This document shows positions 6,517-16,700 of a stretch of DNA of 36,579 nucleotides, one piece after another. The first letter of the stretch is position 1. Every line of letters starts with the position of its first letter. This DNA comes from Pseudomonadota bacterium. Lineage in GTDB: Bacteria; Pseudomonadota; Gammaproteobacteria; JAKAQQ01. The stretch lies in assembly GCA_021828045.1 (NCBI GenBank), contig JAKATI010000010.1:1-36579 (forward strand), written 5' to 3'. Under the pieces are notes generated by a model. That model was not told where the DNA came from. It did not search any database and worked only from the letters and a program-made list of their open reading frames with translations. The position numbers and the translations under genes are program-made.

Positions 6517-9261
6517 ATGAGAAAACGCATCATGTCGGCATGGGCCGTGCCCATGGCGGTGCTCTTCGCCTTGGCGGGAGCCCCCCCGGTCCTTGCCCAA
6601 TCCCTTCCCGGCGGCAGTGTCATGCAAATGCATGGCATGGTGCCGCAAGTCGTGAAACAGGCGGTCTACCTGGGGGCGCACAGTCCCTCTGCACCGATGA
6701 CCGTGACGGTGGGCCTCAAACTGTCCCATCCCAATGCCTTGAACCGCTTTCTCGGCGAACTTCAGGATCCCGCGAGTCCGATGTACCGTCATTTCCTGAC
6801 GCCCGCCGAGTTTACCGAGAAGTACGGTCCCACGAGCGCCGAAGTCACCACCGTCACCGGCTTCCTCCAGAGCCGGGGCATCCGCGTGACCGGAGTGTCG
6901 TCGAACCGTCTCCTCATCCATACCGAGGGCACGGCCGGAACCTATGAAGCAGCCTTGGGTGTGGTGCTCGAGGACTATGCCTACCATGGGCGAACGTTCT
7001 TTGCTCCCTCTCACGCGCCGGTATTGCCCGTCTCGATTGCAGGCGACGTCGAGTCGCTGATCGGTCTTTCGGATGCGGCCGTGATGCGCCCCATGTGGAT
7101 CCGGGGGCCTGTCACTACCCTCCCGAAAAGCGAAAGCACGGCGGCGGCCACTCCCTCGGGTTACTCCCCCCAGCAGATTGCGACCGTCTATGACTGGCCA
7201 TCGATCACCAATACCGCTGACGGGTCCGGGGTGACCATTGCCAATGCCACGGCCGAGAGCACGAACCTCTCGATGAGTGACCTCGATACCTTCTGGAACC
7301 AGTACGGCTTGCCCACCCATACCGTCAATGTCATTCCCGTCGATGGCACGACGCGCTCCACCGGGGGCACGATCGAGACCACGATCGACGAGGAACGGAG
7401 CGGGGCCATGGCTCCCGGCGCCACCCTCGACGTCTACGACGCGGACAGCGCGACCGACCAGGACTTCACGGACACCTACAACACGATCGTCACCAACAAC
7501 ACCGCCCAGGTGATGACCACGAGCTGGGGAGAACCGGAGTCGGATGCCTCCTCCACGACCCTGTCGACCGATGACAGCATCTTCAAGCAGGCGGCGGCCC
7601 AGGGAATCTCGGTCTTCGCGGCGGCCGGCGACAACGGCTCCTCCGACGGGACAAGCAACCCGGATACGGCGGATTTTCCGTCCTCGGATCCGTATGTGCT
7701 GGCAGCCGGAGGGACGACCCTGACCCTGACCAGCAGCAATACGCGCTCGAGCGAGATTGCCTGGTCGAGCGGGGGAGGGGCGGAGAGTGCGGTATTCAGC
7801 GAACCCTCCTGGCAGGTCGGAACCGGCGTGCCCCAGAACGGCTACCGCAATACCTCGGACCTCGCGATGGATGCCGATCCCAACACGGGGTACTCGGTCT
7901 ACGAGGCCGGAAGCTGGAGCGTCTACGGCGGGACCAGTTTCGTGGCACCGCAGCTCGCGGGACTCTGGGCGGATGGGGTTGCGGACAATGGCGGAACCCG
8001 GCTCGGCCAGGCCAACCAGGCCGAATACGGGGTTGCCAACTCGGCCAACTACGCCAATGACTTCTACGATGTGACCTCGGGCAGCAACGGCGCCTTCAGC
8101 GCGGGCGTCGGCTGGGATCACCCGACCGGCTGGGGCACCCCCGTGGCGACGAACCTGATCGCCAACATCGTGACTCCCTCCTCGGGCGGCGGTGGCGTGG
8201 CGGCGCCCACGGCCTCGAACGGCTCGGTCACGACGACCGAGAACACGGCGGTTTCAGGGACGCTTTCGGCCACCGGGCCGAGCGGTGCGGCGCTCACCTT
8301 CGCGATCGTGGCCCAGCCCGCGAACGGGTCGGTGACCCTGACCAACAGCTCGACCGGGGCCTTCACCTACACGCCCGCCAGCGGGTTCTCGGGAACGGAT
8401 TCCTTCACCTTCAACGCCTCGGACAGCGGCGGGACCTCGAATACCGCGACCGAGACCGTGACGGTCCAGGCTCCGACCGTGGCCGCGCCGACCGCGAGCA
8501 ACGGTTCGGTGACCACCAACGAGAACACGGCGGTTTCGGGGACGCTTTCGGCCACCGGACCGAGCGGTGCGGCGCTCACCTTCGCGATCGTGGCTCAGCC
8601 CGCGAACGGGTCGGTGACCCTGACCAACAGCTCGACCGGGGCCTTCACCTACACGCCCGCTAGCGGGTTCTCGGGAACGGATTCCTTCACCTTCAACGCC
8701 TCGGACAGCGGTGGGACCTCGAATACCGCGACCGAGACCGTGACGGTGAAAGCGGCCTCCACCGGACCATGTCCCACGGGCTATGCCACCTATACCGGGA
8801 GGCTTTCCGGCAGTGGGGACTATGCCTACCAGCCCAACGACAACTACTACTACGCGAGCCGCGGAAACGAGGCTGGGCTGCTCTACGGACCCGGCGGAAC
8901 CAACTTCCAGCTCTATCTCTACCAGTGGAACCCCTGGTTCGGGTGGGTCAACGTGGCCGCCGGAACCGGTGGGGGAACGGACCAGAGCGTGAGCTACGAC
9001 GGCAGTTCCGGTTACTACGTCTGGCTCGTCTACTCGAACTACGGGGCCGGAGCCTATACCTTCTGCCTGAGCTATCCGGGCGAGACCGGTGCAGTGAGCT
9101 CCGTCCATTCGCATCCGGCTGGCATGCCAAGGACCCCTCCGCAGTCGGTCCGGAGCAGCACTCCGGCCAGTGGGGGATCCGGCTCGATGGGACTCCTCGG
9201 CCTTCTGGCCCTGGCCTCGATCCTGATCGTGCGGGGATTGCGCGAACCCCGTAAATCCTGA
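6517..9261 (+). CDS. Secreted S53 (sedolisin/kumamolisin-type) serine-carboxyl peptidase with two Ig/cadherin-like repeats and C-terminal anchor
   Basis: Signal peptide; pro-kumamolisin prodomain ('PASPMYRHFLTPAEFTEKYGPT'); catalytic-region motifs 'TIETTIDEERSGAMAPGATLDVYDAD' and 'YGGTSFVAPQLAGLWA'; calcium-site region 'GVGWDHPTGWGTP'; two 94-aa repeats; C-terminal 'GGSGSMGLLGLLALASILIVRGLREPRKS'. Confidence 0.9.
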   Translation: MRKRIMSAWAVPMAVLFALAGAPPVLAQSLPGGSVMQMHGMVPQVVKQAVYLGAHSPSAPMTVTVGLKLSHPNALNRFLGELQDPASPMYRHFLTPAEFTEKYGPTSAEVTTVTGFLQSRGIRVTGVSSNRLLIHTEGTAGTYEAALGVVLEDYAYHGRTFFAPSHAPVLPVSIAGDVESLIGLSDAAVMRPMWIRGPVTTLPKSESTAAATPSGYSPQQIATVYDWPSITNTADGSGVTIANATAESTNLSMSDLDTFWNQYGLPTHTVNVIPVDGTTRSTGGTIETTIDEERSGAMAPGATLDVYDADSATDQDFTDTYNTIVTNNTAQVMTTSWGEPESDASSTTLSTDDSIFKQAAAQGISVFAAAGDNGSSDGTSNPDTADFPSSDPYVLAAGGTTLTLTSSNTRSSEIAWSSGGGAESAVFSEPSWQVGTGVPQNGYRNTSDLAMDADPNTGYSVYEAGSWSVYGGTSFVAPQLAGLWADGVADNGGTRLGQANQAEYGVANSANYANDFYDVTSGSNGAFSAGVGWDHPTGWGTPVATNLIANIVTPSSGGGGVAAPTASNGSVTTTENTAVSGTLSATGPSGAALTFAIVAQPANGSVTLTNSSTGAFTYTPASGFSGTDSFTFNASDSGGTSNTATETVTVQAPTVAAPTASNGSVTTNENTAVSGTLSATGPSGAALTFAIVAQPANGSVTLTNSSTGAFTYTPASGFSGTDSFTFNASDSGGTSNTATETVTVKAASTGPCPTGYATYTGRLSGSGDYAYQPNDNYYYASRGNEAGLLYGPGGTNFQLYLYQWNPWFGWVNVAAGTGGGTDQSVSYDGSSGYYVWLVYSNYGAGAYTFCLSYPGETGAVSSVHSHPAGMPRTPPQSVRSSTPASGGSGSMGLLGLLALASILIVRGLREPRKS
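8197..8757 (+). repeat. Two tandem 282-bp (94-aa) repeats inside the S53 peptidase gene
   Basis: 8197-8478 and 8479-8757: VAAPTASNGSVTT(T/N)ENTAVSGTLSATGPSGAALTFAIVAQPANGSVTLTNSSTGAFTYTPASGFSGTDSFTFNASDSGGTSNTATETVTV, nearly identical also at DNA level. Confidence 0.95.
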
Positions 9262-9280
9262 TCACCGCTGTTTGACACTG

Positions 9281-9313
9281 ATCGGGCAGGCAGGAAGCCT
9301 GCCCGATTTTTTT
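9281..9313 (+). terminator. Rho-independent terminator
   Basis: ATCGGGCAGGC-AGGAA-GCCTGCCCGAT followed by TTTTTT, just after the S53 stop. Confidence 0.9.
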
Positions 9314-9429
9314 GGGAAGGAGCCGGGGATGGTTGGGCGCAAGCCGGATCTTGCAGCCGCATCCGGGAGGATGCGGGTTGGGGACGGTTCGATCCGTTAG
9401 ACTAGGAGGGGACGAACGGGGAGGCGACC

Positions 9430-9696
9430 ATGGCGGGAGGTTGGACCCAAGACGGTGCCGTCCAGCAGCAGATCGATGCCAGCCTGGACGATGCCTTGAA
9501 GCGTGTGCGGAGACACATCCCGGCCGGGGAAAGCCTCCGCGATTGCGAACGATGCGAGGCAGAAATCCCCGAAGGCCGGCGTCTCGCACTTCCCGGGGTT
9601 CGCCTGTGTGTGGCCTGCCAAAGCGAGATCGACCGGCAAGAGATCCTCTCATCCCCCTACAACCGCCGGGGCAACAAGGACAGCCAGCTCCGCTGA
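9430..9696 (+). CDS. DksA/TraR-family C4 zinc-finger protein
   Basis: 88 aa: 'CERCEAEIPEGRRLALPGVRLCVACQSEID', the CxxC-17-CxxC DksA/TraR signature. Confidence 0.9.
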   Translation: MAGGWTQDGAVQQQIDASLDDALKRVRRHIPAGESLRDCERCEAEIPEGRRLALPGVRLCVACQSEIDRQEILSSPYNRRGNKDSQLR

Positions 9697-9770
9697 GAGG
9701 TCCGCTGCGGTAGAATCCGGTATCGAGAGCGGGCAAGTCCCGCGTTTCCGGATCCTGGTCCTCCCGCGAG

Positions 9771-9847
9771 GCCCCGGTAGCTCAGTCGGATAGAGCATCC
9801 CCCTCCTAAGGGGAAGGTCGGCGGTTCAAATCCGCCCCGGGGCGCCA
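9771..9847 (+). tRNA. tRNA-Arg (anticodon CCT), 3' CCA encoded
   Basis: GCCCCGGTAGCTCAGTCGGATAGAGCATCCCCCTCCTAAGGGGAAGGTCGGCGGTTCAAATCCGCCCCGGGGCGCCA; anticodon loop CTCCTAA; acceptor stem GCCCCGG/CCGGGGC. Confidence 0.95.
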
Positions 9848-10006
9848 TCCTGGAGTTTCGCGATCCCGGGGGATCCTCGAGTCGGCGGATGTCCGGATCC
9901 GGGCCTGGCTCCTGTCCCGGAACGGGCCGGACCGCTTCCCCCCGCCAGTGCGGGTTGTCCCTGGAGTGGCTAGACTGGGCGGGTTTTGTCGACATCCGGG
10001 GTTGTC

Positions 10007-10816
10007 ATGTTCGTTTCGGTCGTCCTTGTGCTCCTGGCTGGTGCGCTCGCGGGATTCCTCGGAGGTCTCCTCGGCATCGGAGGGGGACTCCCGGTGGTGG
10101 CGGCCCTGAGCGTGGTCCTTCCGACCCTGGGTGTGCCGGGATCGGCGGTCCTGCACGTCGCGGTTGCGACCTCGCTGGCTGCGATGGTGCTGACCTTCGT
10201 GTCCTCGGCCACAGCCCACATCCGGCGCGGAAGCGTGCTCTGGGCCACCTGGAAGCGGATCGCCCCGGGCATGGTGATCGGAGCACTCGTCGGAACCCGC
10301 CTTGCGGCCCGGCTTCCCGAAGAGGCGCTCCGCGGGGTCATTGCCGTGTTTTGCCTGGTCATGGCCGGACAGATGGGATTCAGGGGGGAACGGGTGCGGC
10401 CGGTCACCGATGGAGAGCAGGTTCCCCGGTCGCCCTGGCTCATCGGAGCCGGGGTCGGGATCGGAGCGCTTTCCTCGGCGGTCGGAATTGGCGGCGGATC
10501 CATGACGGTGCCGCTCCTCGTGTCGCTCTCGGCGAAACCCGTCCGGGCAGTCGGAACGAGTGCGCTCTGCGGATTGATGCTGGCCCTCGTCAGTACCCTG
10601 AGCTATGCCCTTGCGGCTTCTGTGCCGTCGCGCTCGCTGCCTTGGGGGACGGTTGGGTACGTGAGTCTCCCGGTGGCGGCACTCATCGCGGTGGGGTCGA
10701 TGTCAATGGCGCCGGTTGGGGTCCGGGTGGCACACCGGCTCTCGGGTACTGCGCTGAAGCGGGTGTTTGCGCTGTTCTTGATCGTCATGGGGGCGCTGAT
10801 CGCGCTGGGTGGCTAG
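10007..10816 (+). CDS. TauE/SafE-family (sulfite exporter-like) membrane permease
   Basis: Multi-TM protein with the glycine-rich repeats 'GFLGGLLGIGGGLPVV' and 'GALSSAVGIGGGSMTVPLL' of the family. Confidence 0.9.
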   Translation: MFVSVVLVLLAGALAGFLGGLLGIGGGLPVVAALSVVLPTLGVPGSAVLHVAVATSLAAMVLTFVSSATAHIRRGSVLWATWKRIAPGMVIGALVGTRLAARLPEEALRGVIAVFCLVMAGQMGFRGERVRPVTDGEQVPRSPWLIGAGVGIGALSSAVGIGGGSMTVPLLVSLSAKPVRAVGTSALCGLMLALVSTLSYALAASVPSRSLPWGTVGYVSLPVAALIAVGSMSMAPVGVRVAHRLSGTALKRVFALFLIVMGALIALGG

Positions 10817-11348
10817 GGGGAGGTCGTGGCGTTCCTCCGGTGAGGTGCCTGCAGTTCGGGGGAAGCGCGACTCCGGTCGGGGATTTCCCTTGCGGGTGGG
10901 TCGGCACATAGGCTGCGTATCCCTTGTAGGTGACCATCCGCTGGATCTGCGACGGGGCCGTTTGGTCGCCAAAATCCGGGTTGTTCCCCGCCATCCCGGT
11001 GTTCATGTTCCCGTTCCCCATGCCAGGGGATCCGCCCCCGCTCGGTGGCGGGTCTGCCAGCAGGACCGCGTTGGCACCCATCCGTGCCGCCTGCTGCCGC
11101 AGCTTTTCCAGAATCCGGCAGTTGAGCCCGGGGGAGTTGTCCCACCCGAGAAGGCTCGTATCCAGTTTCGCGAGAAGCACAAAACGGTGGGGCCAGGCGG
11201 GTTTGACCCAGAACGAGACCTCGTGGGGAGGCAAGGGTGTCCTCGGTGGGGCAAGAGCGGTCGGCGGGCCGACCAGGCTGCAGCCGGAAAGCGCGACGAG
11301 AGCGCCCATCACAGCGAAACACCAGGATCGCGATGGAAACGTACGCAC
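10785..11348 (-). CDS. Putative lipoprotein (DUF4156-like N-terminal part, Gly/Asn/Met-rich tail)
   Basis: GTG at 11348 gives VRTFPSRSWCFAVMGALVALSGC (lipobox LSGC), then 'RILEKLRQQAARMGANAVLLADPPPSGGGSPGMGNGNMNTGMAGNNPDFG'. The long upstream extension in the track (to 12077) is antisense shadow of arsC/arsB. Confidence 0.65.
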   Translation of the reverse strand: MRTFPSRSWCFAVMGALVALSGCSLVGPPTALAPPRTPLPPHEVSFWVKPAWPHRFVLLAKLDTSLLGWDNSPGLNCRILEKLRQQAARMGANAVLLADPPPSGGGSPGMGNGNMNTGMAGNNPDFGDQTAPSQIQRMVTYKGYAAYVPTHPQGKSPTGVALPPNCRHLTGGTPRPPPSHPARSAPP

Positions 11349-11434
11349 GCGGCACCTCCCATTCCCCTGCGGTTGGAACCGACTTCTTAGACTACCACGA
11401 TTTTCCGTCCCCCCCTGGCCGGGACGGAATCGCA

Positions 11435-11872
11435 TCAGCCGAGTCGGCCCAAAAGTTCGCGGACCCTCCGCTCGATTTCGTCCCGGACCGTCCGGAAAAC
11501 CTCGAGAACCTCCTCCCCGGATCCACCGGCCCGGGCCGGGTCGGCGAGCGGCCAGTGTTCGCGGATGACCCGTCCGGGAACGACGGGGCAATGCTCGTCG
11601 GCGTGTCCGCACAAGGTGATGATCCAATCCGCGGCCTCGAGCAGGGAATCCGTGAGGCACTTGGAATGCTGCGTGCAAAGATTGATCCCGCGCTCCGCCA
11701 TGACCTGAATGGCCAGGGGATGGATCCCATGAGCCTCGATGCCGCCGGAGGCGGCCTGGACTTTTCCGCCGCCCAGGGTGCGCAACCACCCTTCGGCCAT
11801 CTGGCTCCGGCAGCTGTTGCCGGTGCAGAGGAACAGGATGACCGGACGGCGGCCGGGTTCGCGGATGTTCAT
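11435..11872 (-). CDS. arsC: Arsenate reductase, low-molecular-weight phosphatase fold (thioredoxin-type ArsC)
   Basis: MNIREPGRRPVILFLCTGNSCRSQMAEGWLRTLGGGKVQAASGGIEAHGIHPLAIQVMAERGIN...; CTGNSCRSQMAE P-loop. Start overlaps the arsB stop. Confidence 0.92.
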   Translation of the reverse strand: MNIREPGRRPVILFLCTGNSCRSQMAEGWLRTLGGGKVQAASGGIEAHGIHPLAIQVMAERGINLCTQHSKCLTDSLLEAADWIITLCGHADEHCPVVPGRVIREHWPLADPARAGGSGEEVLEVFRTVRDEIERRVRELLGRLG

Positions 11873-13188
11873 CCGGCTCCCAGCCAGCGGATCCAGAGTC
11901 CCAGGGCGAGGAGGGTTGCGAGGAGCACGGGCGGTGTGATGACGAGACCGACGCGCATATAGGTGCGCCAGGTGATGGTTTCGCCCTTCCGGGCAAGGAC
12001 ATGGAGCCAGAGAAGCGTGGCCAGGCTGCCCAAGGGGGTGAACTTGGGCCCGAGGTCGCAACCGACCACATTGGCATAGACCATGGCGGTTTTGACCGTT
12101 GGGGGGAGGGGGCCCGCCTGGTGGATGCCGAGTGCCCCGATCAGGACGGTGGGCATGTTGTTCATGACCGCCGAGAGGGCCGCCGAGAGAAGACCCGTGC
12201 CCACGCTCGCCACGAGGATTCCTTGACGGGCAAGGGGGGCAAGCAGTTTCGCGAGGAGCGCCGTGAGACCCGCGTTCCGGAGCCCGAAGACGACGAGATA
12301 CATGCCGAGGCTGAACCAGACGATCTGCCAGGGGGCCTCGCGGAGCACCTTCCGGCACCGGATCGTGGCGCCCCGGCCGAGTTGCCACCAGCGACCGGCG
12401 ATGGCGAGGAGCAAAAGGGCTCCACTTCCTGTCACGGCAAAAATCGGAAGATGCCAGGGGGCGGTTGCGAAGTAGGCAAAAAGGAGCAGGGCCAGGATGG
12501 GGAAACTCCACCGGAACACGAGTGGGTCGCGGATCGCGGTACGCGGAGCGGGAAGCGTCTCCTGCCCGTAGCGTGGAGGGACCTTCCGGCCGAAATAGAG
12601 CCAGAGCACCCCGAGGGTCGCGAGCAGGGCGACCAAATCGACCGGCACCATGATTCCCGCGTAATGGTCGAAGGACAGGCGGAAATAGCCGGCACTCACG
12701 ATGTTGACCAGGTTTGAGGTCACGAAGGGCAGTGAGGTCGTGTCGGCCACGAAGCCCGTGGCCATGACGAAGGCAAAGGCGGCGGCCGGGCTGTAACCCA
12801 GGGCGAAGAGCATGGCCAGGACGATCGGGGTCAGGATGAGCGCTGCCCCGTCATTGGCAAAGAGGGCCGAGACCCCTGCTCCAAGCAGGATCACTAGGAG
12901 AAACAGCCGGTATCCGTTCCCGCCTCCCCAGTGGGCCACATGGAGGGCAGCCCAGTGAAAAAATCCTGCCTCGTCGAGGAGGAGCGAAATCAGGATCAGG
13001 GCCACGAAGGTCAGGGTCGCATCCCACACGATTCCCCAGACGGTCGCGAGGTTGGACCAGTGGATGACTCCGACTGCAAGCGCGATCGCCGCGCCCGCCA
13101 TCGCACCCCAGCCGATGCCGAGTCCCCAGGGTCGGATGATCACCAGGAGGAGCGTCAATGCAAAGACGGAAAGCGCGAGAATCGTCAC
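11869..13188 (-). CDS. arsB: Arsenite efflux permease ArsB
   Basis: Multi-TM protein with 'ALFANDGAALILTPIVLAML', 'MATGFVADTTSLPFVTSNLVNIVSA', 'VMNNMPTVLIGALGI', 'VVGCDLGPKFTPLGSLATLLWL', classical ArsB motifs. Confidence 0.95.
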   Translation of the reverse strand: MTILALSVFALTLLLVIIRPWGLGIGWGAMAGAAIALAVGVIHWSNLATVWGIVWDATLTFVALILISLLLDEAGFFHWAALHVAHWGGGNGYRLFLLVILLGAGVSALFANDGAALILTPIVLAMLFALGYSPAAAFAFVMATGFVADTTSLPFVTSNLVNIVSAGYFRLSFDHYAGIMVPVDLVALLATLGVLWLYFGRKVPPRYGQETLPAPRTAIRDPLVFRWSFPILALLLFAYFATAPWHLPIFAVTGSGALLLLAIAGRWWQLGRGATIRCRKVLREAPWQIVWFSLGMYLVVFGLRNAGLTALLAKLLAPLARQGILVASVGTGLLSAALSAVMNNMPTVLIGALGIHQAGPLPPTVKTAMVYANVVGCDLGPKFTPLGSLATLLWLHVLARKGETITWRTYMRVGLVITPPVLLATLLALGLWIRWLGAG

Positions 13189-13611
13189 GAGGGGCGACGA
13201 CCGTCACAGGGATGGGATCCCGGTGCATTCTTGAGCCCCGCACCCAGGAAGGCCTGGAGCCGGGCTTGGGCCGTCTTCCGGAAGAGGAGGTTTTCAGGCT
13301 CCTGGGCGAGGATCCGGAGGATCCTCCTCTGGCGCGGGGAGAGGGAGGGGGCCAGCCGATAGTAGATCCAGGTCCCCCTGCGCCGGTCGGCCACGAGCCC
13401 GGCCCGCCGGAGCCAGGCCAGATGGCGGGAGACCTTGGGCTGGGTGGATCCGAGTGCCGCCACGAGCTCGCAGACGCAGAGCTCGCCCTGGCTTCCCAGG
13501 AAGTCGAGGATGTAAAGCCGGGTTGGATCGGCGAGGGATTCCAGGAAACGGACCGTTCCATTCGTCAAGCCGTCTTCCGACCGATGACGGGACTGTGGGA
13601 TGGGTCGCATG
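13185..13611 (-). CDS. arsR: ArsR-family metalloregulator
   Basis: MRPIPQSRHRSEDGLTNGTVRFLESLADPTRLYILDFLGSQGELCVCELVAALGSTQPKVSRHLAWLRRAGLVADRRRGTWIYYRL; 'ELCVCEL' metal-binding CxC plus wHTH. Confidence 0.92.
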
Positions 13612-13621
13612 CGATCGGTTA

Positions 13622-13645
13622 ATATATATGGATGAACAAATATAT
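13622..13645. promoter_or_regulatory. Candidate ArsR operator (9-6-9 imperfect inverted repeat)
   Basis: ATATATATG-GATGAA-CAAATATAT; half-sites differ at one position; 10 bp from the arsR start and between divergent genes. Confidence 0.55.
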
Positions 13646-13663
13646 CATGAAACCCGGTCCGGA

Positions 13664-13692
13664 TTGACGTTCGGGTGCGAGCGGGGTACCTT
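13664..13692 (+). promoter_or_regulatory. Candidate promoter TTGACG-17-TACCTT for the tricorn-like gene
   Basis: TTGACG 13664-13669, 17-bp spacer, TACCTT 13687-13692; ATG at 13721. Confidence 0.45.
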
Positions 13693-13720
13693 GACTCGTG
13701 CCCGAAACCGGACGGCCCCC

Positions 13721-16700
13721 ATGCGTCATGCTGGTCTTTGCGCCCTTGCCCTTTTTTCCCTCCCGATCCTGTCCCAGGCCTCAGCCGCTCCCCTGCTCCT
13801 CCGGGATCCCACGCTTTCCGCACATCACATCGTTTTCTCCTACGGCGGAATTCTCTGGCGGGTCGGACGGCACGGGGGAACCGCCCACCCATTGATCACC
13901 GGCCACGGGAACCTCGCCCGGCCACTCTACTCCCCGAATGGGCGCTGGATCGCGTTCACGGCCACCTACCAGGGCAATACCGACGTCTATGTGGCGCGTG
14001 CCGATGGCCAGGGCGTCCACCGTCTCACCTTCTATCCCGGCCGGAACATTGCCGTCGGTTGGACCCCGGACAGCCGGGAGATCCTGTTCCGATCCACCCG
14101 TTACAGTTCAAACTACGTTCCTTCGCTCTACCTCGTGCCAGTCACCGGGGGATTTCCCGTGGCGCTTCCCCTGCCAACCGGGCAGGCCGGGTCCTTCTCC
14201 CCGGACGGGCGGGAGCTGGCCTATGTGCCGGAGCTCCAGTGGGAACGCTTCTGGCAGCACTATCAGGGTGGACAGGAGACCACGATCCGCATCGCCCGGC
14301 TCCGGAACTCCTCCGTGGTCCGGATCCCTCACGGAACGGCGGAGGACCGGGACCCGCTCTGGATCGGCCATGAGGTCTACTTCCTTTCCAACGCGCCCGG
14401 TAATTTCACCCTCTTTTCCTACAACGTGAAGAGCGGCCACATCCGCGAGCGGCTGCCGGCTCAGAGGATGGATGTGAGTTCGATCTCGGCTGGTCCGGAT
14501 GGGATCGTGCTGGACCGGTTCGGCCAGATCGGGGTCTATGACCTGGCCACGGGTCGCGAACATCCGGTCCGGATCCGGCTCCGGGGCAACGTGCCGGATC
14601 TGCGGACCCGCTATATCCAGGCCGCACCCTACATCCAGGATGCCGGGATCGCGCCCGATGGCGTGCGTGCCGTCTTCACCGCCTTCGGGAAGGTCCTGAC
14701 GGTCCCAGCCCACCACGGCAGCATCGAAAACCTGACCCTTCGACCCGGCACCATGGACCGCGATCCGGCCTGGTCCCCGAACGGGCGCTGGATCGCCTAT
14801 TTTTCGGACCGGACCGGTTCCTATGACCTCTACATCCGGCCCGATGACGGCATCGGACCGGTCCGGCGGATCGCCCTCGGCGAACCCAATGCCTTCTTCG
14901 GGCATCTCCATTGGGCGCCCGACAGCCACCGTCTCGTGTTCAGCGACCAGCGGCTCAATCTCTGGGAGGTCAATCTCGGCCGGAGCCACCCCACCCCGAT
15001 CCGGATCGCGACCGACCGCTATGCCTCGCCGCTGCATGATTTCCACGCCCGCTGGTCGCCGGACAGCCGCTGGATCGTCTACACGCGGCTTTTGCCCAAC
15101 TACCTCCATGCAGTCATGGTCTATTCGGTGAAAAACCACAAGACCCATGCCATCACGCATGGCGCGAGCGATTGTCTCGATCCGGTGTTCGGCGCGGGCG
15201 GACGGGACCTCTACTTCACGGAGAGTACTGATACGGCGCTGACCCAGGGCTGGCTGGACATGACGAGCCTCGACCACCCCATTCGCCGGAGTGTCTACGC
15301 GGTTGTCCTGCGCCACAAGGGCGTCTCGCCGCTGCCCTTGCGAAGCGGCTTTCCAGTGCTGGCCAAGCCCCGGAAACCGGCACCCAAGGCCCATCCGCTG
15401 CGGGTGCGGATCGACTTTGCGGGACTGTCCGAACGGCGGGTGGTCCTGCCCATCCCGCCGGCCAACTATACGGGTCTTTCCGCTGGCCGTCCGGGCGAGC
15501 TTTTCCTGGAGCGGGCGCCTCTCGTCCCCATCTCCCAGAACCTTGGGGGACCACCTGCCTTTTCCGTCCTCGAGTTCCACTTCGCGAACCGCCATCTGCA
15601 GACGCTCGTGGCCAAGACCCAGGTCTTTGATCTCGCGGCCGATGGCCGTTTCATGCTGACCCGGCTCGGATCCAACTGGCAGATCACCTCGATCGGGCCG
15701 CATCCCGTCCACCACAGGCTCGATACGGCTGCCATGCGGGTCCGGGTCGATCCCCAGGCCTCCTGGGACGAGATGTACCGGGATGTCTGGCGCATCGAGC
15801 ATGCCTATTTCTACAGCCCGGTTTTCGACGGCACCCCGATCGTCACCGAGGAGAGGCGTTTTGCCCGTTATCTCCCAGGCGTGGGCAGCCGCAGCGGACT
15901 CAACGATCTCTTCCGCGAGATGCTGAGCTATATCGCAGTGGGCCACATGTTCGTCTCGGGTGGACTCCACCCGAAAACGCTGAAAGTCGGGGTGGGTCTG
16001 CTCGGTGCCAACTACCGCATCCGGCACGGCCGCTACCAGATCACTCGGATCCTCCGGGGGGGAGCCTGGAACCCCACCCTCTATGCCCCCCTCGCCCAGC
16101 CCGGGCTCGGCGTTCGCGTGGGAGACTATCTTCTCGCGGTCAACGGCCATCCCCTGCGTTCCTCCGAGAACCTCTACCAGGCCTTTGAAAATCTTGCAGG
16201 GGATCGGGTTCTCCTCACCGTGGGCCCTCATCCGGATGCCCAAGGCGCACACACCATCACGGTCAAGACCCTGGCCAGCGAGCATGCCTTGCGCGTCGCG
16301 GCCTGGGTGGACCACAACCTGCGGGTGGTCGACCGGCTGAGCCATGGGCGGCTTGGATACATCTACCTCCCGAACACCGGACTCCAGGGGTTCCAGAATT
16401 TCAACCGGTACTTCTTCTCGCAGGTCAACAAGGAGGGCCTCATCATCGACGAGCGTTTCAATACCGGGGGATTTCTCTCGGACTACATCATCCAGTACCT
16501 GAAGCGGGGACCGATGAGCCTCGTCGTGACCCGTTACGGGAAACCCTACATCGAGCCACCGGAAGCCAGCTTCGGGCCCCGTGTCATGATCATCAACCGC
16601 TACTCGGGATCCGGTGGGGACGCCCTGCCCTGGTATTTCAAGATGGATCACCTGGGACCGCTGGTCGGAACCCGGACCTGGGGCGGACTCGTCGGGATCG

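Noticed and set aside
8197-8757. CRISPR or intergenic repeat array
   Set aside because: The repeat is long, in frame and encodes protein modules; no spacer structure anywhere in the window.
11435-12511. Long N-terminal extension of arsC (358 aa)
   Set aside because: The extension is arsB in another frame; ArsC homology starts at the ATG at 11872, overlapping the arsB stop.
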